Positions 43,859 to 51,934 of a stretch of 64,000 bases of DNA are shown here, piece by piece. A program made the position numbers and the translations under genes. A model generated the notes under the pieces. That model searched no databases. It was not told where the DNA came from and saw only the letters and a program-made list of their open reading frames with translations. The first letter of the stretch is position 1. Each line of letters starts with the position of its first letter. The DNA lies in the NCBI GenBank assembly GCA_000752035.1, contig CCFE01000030.1, positions 124,001 through 188,000 of the forward strand, read 5' to 3'. The stretch is from Bacillus rubiinfantis (GTDB taxonomy: Bacteria > Bacillota > Bacilli > Bacillales > Cytobacillaceae).

Positions 43859-43925
43859 TCATGAAACATTATGGCCATTTTTTTCGTCTAAATTTATGTA
43901 CAGTATTGAATGTGAGGATTAATAT

Positions 43926-44534
43926 ATGAAAAAACGAAGGAAGAGCAGGAAGATTGGAAGCTTTTTTTATCTATGTCTACTGCTGTGTTTCTCCATCCTC
44001 CTTCTTTTCCAATATCTGCGGGATTCCGGTTTTTTAACAGAGTCAAAGAAAAACCAAGCTGTTCCATATCCGACAGAACTTCATCCCATTGTTGCAGAAC
44101 GAAGCAAGCAACTAATCCAACAGACAGCAAAAAAAGGGATTGTAGTGGTAATTACCGACGGTTATCGAAGTGCCGAGGACCAAGATCAATTATATGCAAA
44201 AGGTCGAACAGCGCCCGGAGAAATCGTCACCTATGCTAAGGGAGGCGAATCTTTCCATAACTTTGGACTGGCGATTGATTTTGCGCTAAAAACCTCAGCA
44301 GGGAAAATTATTTGGGACCGACAGTATGATGGCAATAAAAATGGAAAAGCCGATTGGACAGAGGTGGTTGAAACAGCAAAGGGAATAGGCTTTGAATGGG
44401 GCGGCGATTGGCCGCAATTTAAAGATTATCCTCATTTAGAAATGAATTTTGGGCTTACGATTGCTGATTTACAAAGTGGAGAGAGACCACCTGGCTCTCC
44501 CATGACAGCAGACTCAGATGACGGCGAAAAGTGA
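43926..44534 (+). CDS. M15-family peptidase (CwlK/VanY-type L-Ala-D-Glu peptidase)
   Basis: A 202-residue membrane-anchored cell-wall peptidase: one helix (about 12-31), then the M15 domain with TDGYRSAEDQDQLYAKGRT, zinc ligands in SFHNFGLAIDF (His and Asp) and the catalytic/zinc block DYPHLEMNFG. Order and length match CwlK-type peptidoglycan L-alanyl-D-glutamate endopeptidases. ATG 43926 follows GAGG. Monocistronic; the stop lies inside its own terminator. Confidence 0.88.
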   Translation: MKKRRKSRKIGSFFYLCLLLCFSILLLFQYLRDSGFLTESKKNQAVPYPTELHPIVAERSKQLIQQTAKKGIVVVITDGYRSAEDQDQLYAKGRTAPGEIVTYAKGGESFHNFGLAIDFALKTSAGKIIWDRQYDGNKNGKADWTEVVETAKGIGFEWGGDWPQFKDYPHLEMNFGLTIADLQSGERPPGSPMTADSDDGEK

Positions 44535-44560
44535 GCACGGGACTTTTCGCCCTTTTCTTC
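44523..44560 (+). terminator. Terminator overlapping the M15 peptidase stop codon
   Basis: GGCGAAAAGT-gagcacggg-ACTTTTCGCC then CTTTTCTT. The TGA stop is in the loop. The next 230 bases to 44796 hold no gene; a TATAAT at 44701-44706 is a plausible -10. Confidence 0.85.
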
Positions 44561-44796
44561 TTGGGTAATATTGTCCAGCACCTTCTAACCATCTATGAAT
44601 CTTGCTTTTCCTCAGCCCATTCATTGCTATCATGCGATAATTTTAGGCTTTGTAAACAATTCCTTCAAATCCATATATTCCTATTTTCATAAGATTCTGA
44701 TATAATATTAATAGCCCCTCTATACTTTTCATTATTTCTCCTCAAAGAGACAAGGGTTTTTCTTACTTTTCACAACATCCAAAAGGAGGCACATTC

Positions 44797-45386
44797 ATGT
44801 ACCAAATCAAAAGAAAAGAGAAAATTTTTGTTTACACTGGTCCAGATGGCTCAGGGCGAAAGACCATTGCAAAAATGGCCGCAAGTGCATTTGATATGGA
44901 AACTGTTCTCTCTTACACTACTCGTTCCCCCGACATTATGAAAAAAACGGTGAAGATTACCACTTTGTATCAGAAGAAAGCTTTAAACAAATGGAGGCAC
45001 AGCAAGAATTTCTTGAAAGTGTTGAAATTGACGGTATTCATTACGGAATCCGCGAACAAGACATTGTGGAAGCATTCGCAAACCATGACCTTATCTATCT
45101 AACGTTGAATCCAGAGGGTGCAGAAAAACTAAAAGCATTATTCCACGAGCATGTTATTCGGATTTTTGTTTATGCTGATCGTGACACAGTTATCCAAAGA
45201 CAACGTGATCGTGAGGATTCAGAAGAGGTTATCGAGCGCCATATGAGTCATTACGATGAAACAATGAGCTACAAACATAACTGTGAACACGTCTTTGAAA
45301 ATTTCGACGCTCCACAAGTCGCGTATCAAGTCAGCGAGCTAATTGAAACCTACTTAGACCGAAATCTAACTGTTACAGACTACTAA
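44797..45386 (+). pseudogene. Guanylate kinase-like gene with a single-base frameshift
   Basis: First frame: KIFVYTGPDGSGRKTIAKMA (P-loop) then VLSYTTRS. Second frame: HYEKNGEDYHFVSEESFKQM, later IRIFVYADRDTVIQRQRDRE. Joined they give a normal guanylate kinase-like protein of about 196 residues. The break is in a run of five C at 44927-44931; six C would restore the frame (R-S-P-R-H-Y-E-K). AAAGGAGG precedes ATG 44797. It is either a genuine fresh frameshift or a homopolymer read error, since the rest looks functional. Confidence 0.85.
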
Positions 45387-45420
45387 TATGGATATATATT
45401 TTAGTCAGACAGTCACACCC

Positions 45421-45453
45421 AGTCCCATAGATTTTTCTATGGGGCTATTTTTA
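45421..45453 (+). terminator. Terminator after the guanylate kinase-like gene
   Basis: AGTCCCATAG-atttt-CTATGGGGCT then ATTTTT. Ten-base stem. Confidence 0.88.
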
Positions 45454-45534
45454 TGCCTTCTAAGGGGGAAATCTTAACAAATTGAACATGTATTCTTAAC
45501 AGCTTTTTCACTAAATTTTCATATTCCTATTGTA

Positions 45535-45636
45535 GTGTACATATTAGCGGGGATAGCGTGCGTGGCTATCATGGTATATGGCGTAGGCGGAGCCAATACT
45601 GCAAGATTGCTCAACAGGGCATTTTCAATAATGTAA
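45535..45636 (+). CDS. Possible 33-residue hydrophobic peptide
   Basis: GTG 45535 to TAA 45634 encodes VYILAGIACVAIMVYGVGGA then NTARLLNRAFSIM, one membrane helix plus a basic end. There is no clear ribosome site at the GTG. It could be a small membrane peptide or a gene remnant. The rest of the 360-base gap 45387-45749 holds the terminator above and nothing else I recognise. Confidence 0.3.
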   Translation: MYILAGIACVAIMVYGVGGANTARLLNRAFSIM

Positions 45637-45749
45637 GTTCTCTATTGATATTCTACTGAAACTTTATTTACGGACAATCGTATATGTAACTATTATCACA
45701 AAAGTGTCAATACTATTAATAAACATTACTATAGGCAGGAGAAATAAAA

Positions 45750-46031
45750 TTGAGCACAAATATCTTACAAATCGGACAATACGTATTTGAAATTTACTAC
45801 TGGCTGATCATCATTGCTATTCTTGGTTCTTGGTTTCCACAATTTCAATCATCGAAATTAGGCGCGTGGATTAATCGCTTAGTAGAGCCCTATTTAGCGC
45901 TTTTTCGAAGGTTTATTCCGCCGTTGGGACCGATTGATCTCTCGCCTATTATTGCCTTATTTGCCCTTCGCTACCTGGGAGTATTTGCCCTAGAAGGTCT
46001 GCGGCAATCATTGAATGTTATCGGAATTTAA
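45750..46031 (+). CDS. YggT-family membrane protein
   Basis: A 93-residue, two-helix protein with ILGSWFPQFQSSKLGAWINRLVEPYLALFRRFIPPLGPIDLSPIIALFAL, the YggT signature. Family members include YlmG, which sits near the cell-division genes and is linked to septum or osmotic functions; this copy is elsewhere. Start is TTG 45750 with AGGAG eight bases upstream; no ATG alternative exists. Confidence 0.88.
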   Translation: MSTNILQIGQYVFEIYYWLIIIAILGSWFPQFQSSKLGAWINRLVEPYLALFRRFIPPLGPIDLSPIIALFALRYLGVFALEGLRQSLNVIGI

Positions 46032-46034
46032 AGA

Positions 46035-46074
46035 GGGGCCGTAAATCCATCGATTTGCGGCCCGCTTATTTTTT
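46035..46074. terminator. Terminator between YggT and the SNF2 helicase gene
   Basis: GGGGCCGTAAAT-ccatcg-ATTTGCGGCCC, then TTATTTTTT on the + strand; AT-rich on the other side as well, so it may serve the convergent helicase gene. Confidence 0.85.
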
Positions 46075-46077
46075 GAA

Positions 46078-46135
46078 GTTACTTGCGGTTAGCACCGCGT
46101 TACTTACGGATAGCACACTGTTACTTGCGGAATCC
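46078..46135. repeat. Three copies of a 21-bp direct repeat (GTTACT family)
   Basis: GTTACTTGCGG, GTTACTTACGG and GTTACTTGCGG begin at 46078, 46099 and 46120, exactly 21 bases apart. TAGCAC is conserved between the first two units. The gap lies between two convergent genes. Confidence 0.75.
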
Positions 46136-46165
46136 AAATCAACTTACCGATACACCCTTTTTTTT

Positions 46166-49100
46166 CTACCCCATCAGAATCTCGCGAATATCGTCTTCAG
46201 TAAGCGCAGTTAGCATCTTATCATCGGAATCAATGATTTCCGCAATCAAATGTCTTTTCTTCGTCTGCAATTCGTTCATCTTCTCTTCAATCGTGCCGCG
46301 GGTGATGAGCTTGATAACCTGAACGGTATTTTTCTGTCCCATGCGGTGGGCGCGGTCGGCAGCCTGCGCTTCAACCGCCGGATTCCACCATGTATCGTAC
46401 AATACAACCGTATCGGCTCCCATCAAGTTCAATCCTGTCCCGCCAGCTTTTAACGATATTAAGAAGAAATCTCGCTCACCACGATTGAAACGCTCACAAG
46501 TCTCCACCCTCTCTTCTGCAGGTGTCTGACCATCAAGATAAAAGAATGGCAGTCCTAATCTCGTTAATCCCCGGGCAATCAACTCAAGCATTTTCGTGAA
46601 CTGGGAGAATATTAAAACCCTTCTGCCCGCCTGTTTGGCCTCCTCAACAATTTTCAGCAGCTGTGTAAATTTTGCCGAACTACCCTTGTATCCATCTACA
46701 AATAGTACTGGATGGCAGCAGATTTGTCGCAAACGGGTTATACCCGCCAAGATTCTAATGCGATTTTTCCGAATCGTCTCCTTATCAAGATGCTTAAGCG
46801 TATCATGCCGCAACTTGGCCAAATAGGCAGCATACAGCCTTTTTTGCTCAGGGAGCAGCTCGACTACTTCAAGCAACTCCATTTTTTCCGGAAGTTCTCC
46901 TAACACATCTTCCTTCAATCTCCTTAATACAAAAGGACGGATGCGCCGTGCAATCTGCTTGCGAGTAAGTTTACTAAAGTCCTTTAAGCCGCGGAAGAGC
47001 TCAGGGAAAACGACATGAAAAATTGACCACAGTTCATCCGCGGAGTTCTCCACTGGCGTTCCGGTTAGGGCGAAGCGATGGCTGGCCTTTAGCTTCTTTA
47101 CGGCGCGGGCGGTTTGCGTCAGCGGATTTTTAAATGCCTGGGCTTCATCGAAAAAGACGGTATGGAAGGATTGTTTTTCAAACCAGAGAATTTCTTTCCG
47201 CAACAGTGGGTAAGAGACAATAATGACATCAACCCCCGCTATTGTCTGCAACTGTTTCTCCCGCTGCGCCTTCGATCCATTAATGACCTCGATATTCAGC
47301 TGTCCTCCGGTAAATTTTTTAAACTCGTTCAACCAGTTGTACGTTAATGACGATGGGGTAACCACCACAACCGGTAATTTCTCCGAACGAACTTCTGGAA
47401 TGACCGAGACAATAAAGGCAATACTTTGAATGGTCTTTCCAAGGCCCATTTCATCAGCCAAAATGCCGCCAAAGCCAAACGAGGCTAATGTTTTCAGCCA
47501 CTGAAATCCGTGCTTTTGGTATTCTGTCAATACAGCAACTAGAGAGTCAGGCACAGGAAACTGAAGCTTTTCCGGATGATACAAGCAATCAAGGAACTCC
47601 CGAAATGACTTCTCCAGAGCAAAAACATCGACTACTTCAACCGTATCAAGAAGGTGCAAACATTGTTCAAACGGTACTGAAAGGCCATTTGCCAACTCTT
47701 GCGACTTTATTTCTCCGGACCGAAAAAAGCGCTGGATTTCGGCAAATTCCCGGGACTGCAACGATAACAGGGAGCCGTTGGGCAGACGGTAATATTTGCG
47801 CTTCTCCTCGAGTGCTGCCAGTACCTCACGGATTTGCTGCTCATTGATACCATCCATTGAGAACTTGAATTCAAGCCAGTTCATCCGCTCCTTTTTCACC
47901 TTTATGTTGATACGGGGGTGGAAACTCTCTCGACTAAGCCGATTCCTCACCGCAGTGGTGGCATAGATTTGCACCAATTTATGCAGTTTTGGGACTATAT
48001 GGTAGAGAAATTCATATTCTAGCTCTTCATTATGCAAAAAGTAGCCGCCATCCGTCTTAGCAAAGGCACTGTCTTCCATTAACTTGAGGATGGCCTCTTC
48101 TTTATCCACATCCCTTATGATCATCGAGGCAGCTGGAAGCTCTCTGCCTTCAAGCGGATTAATAAGCCAATTTTCATAATGAAATTCCAAACCGGCTAAA
48201 AGGCGGTTTTTCACACGGTCGAGAAAAAGCTTTGCCCGCAGTGGTACGCTCAGCAGTTGTGACCGCACCTCTTCTGAAAAATGGACCTGCCCTAATTGTT
48301 TTAGTCCTTGAATAGTTTTTTCATAAAAAACGGGGAGTTGTACCTGTGATATTGATATTCGGTTCGTTCCCGAAGTCTTCAACAGCTGGTTCAATTCAGT
48401 CAACCGCCGGTAATCTTTTTCTTCCAACACTTTGAGTTTCCCAGCGAACAGTACCGTTTGATAATAATCTAATAACAGTAGACGCTCAAACCCTATCACT
48501 TTGAGCTGATAGCTGCCCGTTGCCGCTTTCGAAAAATGAAACTGTAACGGCAGTATGTCTGCCGTCACTTCAAGGCTATCATGGATCATTTCACCTACTT
48601 CTAGCGAAACATGTCGGGCTTTCAACAACAAGGACAACAACTGCCACCAAGAAGCTGGTGGAATCATTAACATCTGTTTGTTTTCCTTTGTTTGATAACG
48701 ATTCCCAAACAGTTGCTCATCCGCTATCACACTGAAAAGCTGCTCAAGAACATCTACATGTTCTGTTGCAAAGCAATGAAGCTCCGGATTAAAACCGCTC
48801 GCACTATCAGGAATACCTTCCCTTACACACTCAAGAAAAGCGCGTATATCTTGTATCGGAACAGTTTCAATTTTCAATTCAATGCCAAAGAGATTCTGTC
48901 CGTTGTCAGCAGATACTAGTCTAAGTAAAAATTCAACGCCCATTACCGTTCTGTTTTCAAAATGATGCTGGTAATTAGTTGTTCTCACTGGCTTATCAGC
49001 GAACAGATTTAAGAGGCCTTGCGCTAATTGTGGTTGAGAGATTTCAGGTGTTGTTCCCTTCTTTTGATAATCATAAATCGCAATCAGTACAGCAGCTATA

Positions 49101-49342
49101 TGCTGGCAATCTTTATTAAATGTTGCCAGTTTCGGGCAGCTGCAGCTTGCATTAAATTCTCCCCCTGCCCCAGCTTCAATCGTCACAAAGAATTTTTCCT
49201 CACCAAGCACTGCAGCTTTGCAAAAGTCAGCAGCATACTGCTCAAACATTACTTTATTTGAACGGTAAAAATAATCTCCACGTTTGAAGGAGACAGTTCC
49301 ACACATTTCCTTGATGCGCTTATGAGATAAGATAATGTTCAT
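46166..49342 (-). CDS. SNF2-family ATP-dependent helicase with SWIM zinc finger
   Basis: A 1058-residue protein. Near the N-terminus is a SWIM zinc finger (CSCPKLATFNKDCQHIA), followed by a long SNF2-associated region to about residue 590. The motor has motif I DEMGLGKTIQS, motif II DEAQAFKNP, motif III TGTPVENSADELW, and motif V-VI LISLKAGGTGLNLMGAD and AADRAHRMGQ. Bacterial SNF2 proteins of this layout (YwqA/YqhH-like) remodel protein-DNA complexes. GGAAGGAG before ATG 49342; the longer frame lacks a site. Monocistronic. Confidence 0.92.
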   Translation of the reverse strand: MNIILSHKRIKEMCGTVSFKRGDYFYRSNKVMFEQYAADFCKAAVLGEEKFFVTIEAGAGGEFNASCSCPKLATFNKDCQHIAAVLIAIYDYQKKGTTPEISQPQLAQGLLNLFADKPVRTTNYQHHFENRTVMGVEFLLRLVSADNGQNLFGIELKIETVPIQDIRAFLECVREGIPDSASGFNPELHCFATEHVDVLEQLFSVIADEQLFGNRYQTKENKQMLMIPPASWWQLLSLLLKARHVSLEVGEMIHDSLEVTADILPLQFHFSKAATGSYQLKVIGFERLLLLDYYQTVLFAGKLKVLEEKDYRRLTELNQLLKTSGTNRISISQVQLPVFYEKTIQGLKQLGQVHFSEEVRSQLLSVPLRAKLFLDRVKNRLLAGLEFHYENWLINPLEGRELPAASMIIRDVDKEEAILKLMEDSAFAKTDGGYFLHNEELEYEFLYHIVPKLHKLVQIYATTAVRNRLSRESFHPRINIKVKKERMNWLEFKFSMDGINEQQIREVLAALEEKRKYYRLPNGSLLSLQSREFAEIQRFFRSGEIKSQELANGLSVPFEQCLHLLDTVEVVDVFALEKSFREFLDCLYHPEKLQFPVPDSLVAVLTEYQKHGFQWLKTLASFGFGGILADEMGLGKTIQSIAFIVSVIPEVRSEKLPVVVVTPSSLTYNWLNEFKKFTGGQLNIEVINGSKAQREKQLQTIAGVDVIIVSYPLLRKEILWFEKQSFHTVFFDEAQAFKNPLTQTARAVKKLKASHRFALTGTPVENSADELWSIFHVVFPELFRGLKDFSKLTRKQIARRIRPFVLRRLKEDVLGELPEKMELLEVVELLPEQKRLYAAYLAKLRHDTLKHLDKETIRKNRIRILAGITRLRQICCHPVLFVDGYKGSSAKFTQLLKIVEEAKQAGRRVLIFSQFTKMLELIARGLTRLGLPFFYLDGQTPAEERVETCERFNRGERDFFLISLKAGGTGLNLMGADTVVLYDTWWNPAVEAQAADRAHRMGQKNTVQVIKLITRGTIEEKMNELQTKKRHLIAEIIDSDDKMLTALTEDDIREILMG

Positions 49343-49416
49343 GTGACTATCTCCTTCCATAGCAAATACTCTTTGTCTATTGTACATGTTCTCGAAGTTT
49401 TTTAAAATAAAACGAG

Positions 49417-49452
49417 AAAAAGCGAGCAGTGATGAACCACTGTTCGCTTTCT
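49417..49452 (-). terminator. Terminator of deoD
   Basis: AGCGAACAGTG-loop-CACTGCTCGCT then TTTTTC on the minus strand, about 60 bases after the deoD stop. Confidence 0.85.
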
Positions 49453-49508
49453 TCGGATAAATCTATATTGTTAATCTAACCTGTAAGTCTCTAGTTATTA
49501 TATTTGAA

Positions 49509-50228
49509 TTAAGCTAGTTCTAAGGCAACTTCCATCATATTGGTAAATGCTGTTTGCCGTTCTTCCGGTGTTGTTTGTTCATTGCGGATAATATGGTCAC
49601 TAACAGTTAAGATGGTTAGTGCATTTACTCCACCGTAGGCAGCATTCATGTATAAACCTGCTGTTTCCATTTCTGCACATAGAATTCCCATTTTGCGCCA
49701 TTTTTCGATTGCCGTTTCATCAGCATTGTAGAAAATATCACTTGATAAGACATTGCCAACGTGAACTGGAAGACCTTTTTCATCAGCAGCCTTTTTTGCC
49801 TTTTCTAGTAAAGAATAAGAGGCGATATTAGAATAATCACCTGGTAAATTGAACTGGTGAACATAACGGGAATCAGTTGAAGCCCCCATCGCGATTACTA
49901 AATCATATAAGTTCATGTGATCTTGAATGGCGCCACATGTTCCAATGCGGATTAAGTTTTTAACGCCAAAAACATGGATTAATTCCCAGGAGTAAAGACT
50001 CATACTCGGCATGCCCATACCGGTACCCATCACAGAGATTTTTCTTCCTTTATATGTGCCAGTGTACCCAAGCATGTTGCGAACCGAGTTAAATTGCACA
50101 GCGTTGTCTAAATATGTTTCGGCAATGAATTTTGCTCGCAATGGGTCGCCAGGCAGGAGAATAGTTTCAGCAATTTCTACACCATTTGGTTTAATGTGAG
50201 CGGTTTCTTTGTGACCATTTGTACTCAT
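49509..50228 (-). CDS. deoD: Purine nucleoside phosphorylase DeoD
   Basis: A 239-residue hexameric-type phosphorylase that splits purine (deoxy)nucleosides with phosphate. Family blocks: AETILLPGDPLRAKFIAETYL, GTGMGMPSMSLYSWEL, RIGTCGAIQ, EMETAGLYMNAA and the catalytic Asp in TVSDHIIRNEQT. Full length. AAAAGGAG precedes ATG 50228. Upstream lies the decayed end of a GntR-type gene and a palindrome, so regulation may differ from the ancestral state. Confidence 0.96.
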   Translation of the reverse strand: MSTNGHKETAHIKPNGVEIAETILLPGDPLRAKFIAETYLDNAVQFNSVRNMLGYTGTYKGRKISVMGTGMGMPSMSLYSWELIHVFGVKNLIRIGTCGAIQDHMNLYDLVIAMGASTDSRYVHQFNLPGDYSNIASYSLLEKAKKAADEKGLPVHVGNVLSSDIFYNADETAIEKWRKMGILCAEMETAGLYMNAAYGGVNALTILTVSDHIIRNEQTTPEERQTAFTNMMEVALELA

Positions 50229-50242
50229 ATCGTTCTCTCCTT

Positions 50243-50509
50243 TTATTGATGAAATGATTTTTTTACCATTTGCAAGTGCCTTCTGGTGACGTTCTCAGAA
50301 AAACATCTAATTACTTTTATACAATGTTGTATAGTTGTATAAAATGTTGTCATTCTACTGACACCAAATATTCTGGCAAGTTCTGGTTCACTCGGCAGGC
50401 GACTGTCCGGAGGAAATGATCCAGCCATAATTTATTTATATAATTGGTCGTAGACAACAACGAATAATGGCTTTTTCGTTTTAGTCAAATCATGTTGATG
50501 AAACTTCAT
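50243..50509 (-). pseudogene. Relic of a GntR-family regulator gene
   Basis: From ATG 50509 the frame reads MKFHQHDLTKTKKPLFVVVY then DQLYK, a TAA stop (50434-50432), then IMAGSFPPDSRLPSEPELAR and IFGVSRMT, the standard first half of a GntR winged helix. After this the sequence stops resembling GntR and runs into an operator-like palindrome. So the gene has an in-frame stop and has lost its effector domain. Probably the former regulator of the adjacent purine salvage gene; that link is inference. Confidence 0.8.
50318..50333. promoter_or_regulatory. Operator-like palindrome upstream of deoD
   Basis: TATACAA-tg-TTGTATA, perfect seven-base arms, followed by a further TTGTATA at 50335. About 90 bases upstream of deoD. 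The half-site spacing is typical of GntR or DeoR-type repressors. Confidence 0.6.
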
Positions 50510-50585
50510 TGTAAACACCCTAGTATTTGTTGTATCGAATTACAGGAAACTATTCCTAAGAATAACTGAAAGTTTACCACAATGG

Positions 50586-51881
50586 TTAAGCTTCATCGAA
50601 GAACCCGGAAAAGCCAATAGCCCCTTCTCCGTCTGTCTCTTCCCAAGTCTGTCTTCGCTGCTTCTGCTGCAAAGACTTTAGCTCATCACATAAGCGGAGG
50701 ACATCTACTTTCTGCTCATAATGCCACACTAAAGCTATTGAGGTATAAAGTTCATTCAGTTGCGCATAGGAAAAGCCGTTGGTTGCTTCGACAACATCAT
50801 AAATCTCTTTCTCAGAAAGAATCCGCTCAATTTTTTTGGACAAAAGGTATTGATTTCTCAGGTCCTTCGTTGGCCATTTGATTTCATAAGCACGATCAAA
50901 GCGACCAGAGCGGTTCATTAATGCAGGGTCAATTTTTTCAGGATAATTCGTCGTTCCTATTAGAAAAATCCCTTCCTTCGAAGTTGCCCCATCAAGAGTA
51001 TTAAGGAAAACTGAGCGAACATCAGCAGGCATGGAGTCAATGTCCTCGATTACTAATACCATTGGCGCCAATCGGAGTACAGAGGAAAAGACCTCTTTAA
51101 TGGTATAGCTCGAGGTAAACTCTGTAATCTGCCAATAAGCCACTGGAGCATGGATGCTGCTGGCAATTGATTTCACAAGCGTCGTTTTTCCATTTCCCGG
51201 TTTTCCATATAAGAGAATTCCCCGCTTATAGGGAATATTATAAGTTTTAAAAAACTCACCACCATCGAGAAAAAACTCATCAATTGAACGATAGATTTCC
51301 TTTTTCAATGGTTCTTCTAAAAACACATCATCTCTAGTGACCATCGTCGTAATACTTTCGATATCTGTTTCAACCCCATTTTCGGTATCGGTGAAAACAG
51401 TAACATAGTTTTTTATATAATCGCGCTTTCGCTTTAACACATACTGTAAAAAGGCTACTAAACAGGCATCGTCCTTGGCAAAAATAAAATCATGCGTCAT
51501 TTCCCCGTCACTTTGATAAATCATCACCTTTGCAAGTGCGACTTGATAATGTGGGTAATAGTAGAGACCATTGGGAATTCTCGGCTTTACGATAAACTCC
51601 AGTGCCTGCTGGGTATGATTTGACGATATCGTTTTCGTTTCTGCCTCCTGGTAAATATGACTGATTAACTGTACATCCGGTGAGTTTTCTTTTAAATCTT
51701 CTTCAAGAATATCCCAAATCTCATTTGAAGTATCCTCATCAGAATACATATAAAACTCAAACCCGATTTCAGAAGACAGCTTCTCTTGAATCACAGAAAC
51801 CACTTTGCCATAATCATAATAATAAGGGAGGACCTTCCTGTCAGTTTCCCTTATCCTAAATAGTACATTATGCTTGTCCAT
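50586..51881 (-). CDS. AAA+ ATPase (BCS1/FtsH-like core) of unknown role
   Basis: A 431-residue protein. Residues 1 to about 180 form an unrecognised alpha/beta domain. The AAA core has Walker A YGKPGNGKTT (226-233), Walker B VLVIEDIDS (275-282), sensor 1 IFLIGTTNYPEKID and arginine finger NRSGRFDRAYEI. It has no membrane helix or protease domain. Third gene of a co-oriented row with a DUF1835 protein and an SF1 helicase, 53 bases after the helicase. Probably a remodeling ATPase. Function in the group not known. Confidence 0.85.
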   Translation of the reverse strand: MDKHNVLFRIRETDRKVLPYYYDYGKVVSVIQEKLSSEIGFEFYMYSDEDTSNEIWDILEEDLKENSPDVQLISHIYQEAETKTISSNHTQQALEFIVKPRIPNGLYYYPHYQVALAKVMIYQSDGEMTHDFIFAKDDACLVAFLQYVLKRKRDYIKNYVTVFTDTENGVETDIESITTMVTRDDVFLEEPLKKEIYRSIDEFFLDGGEFFKTYNIPYKRGILLYGKPGNGKTTLVKSIASSIHAPVAYWQITEFTSSYTIKEVFSSVLRLAPMVLVIEDIDSMPADVRSVFLNTLDGATSKEGIFLIGTTNYPEKIDPALMNRSGRFDRAYEIKWPTKDLRNQYLLSKKIERILSEKEIYDVVEATNGFSYAQLNELYTSIALVWHYEQKVDVLRLCDELKSLQQKQRRQTWEETDGEGAIGFSGFFDEA

Positions 51882-51934
51882 TCAGTTCTCCTTTTCTCCC
51901 TAATTTTAAAAAATACTAACCCCATTCTTCTATA

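Noticed and set aside
44797..45102. Separate short genes for the two frames of the guanylate kinase-like region
   Set aside because: The frames join into one family protein when one C is added; the second has no ribosome site.
45540..45620. Riboswitch in the gap before the YggT gene
   Set aside because: Only one short hairpin (GATAGC/GCTATC) is present and no class-specific core could be recognised.
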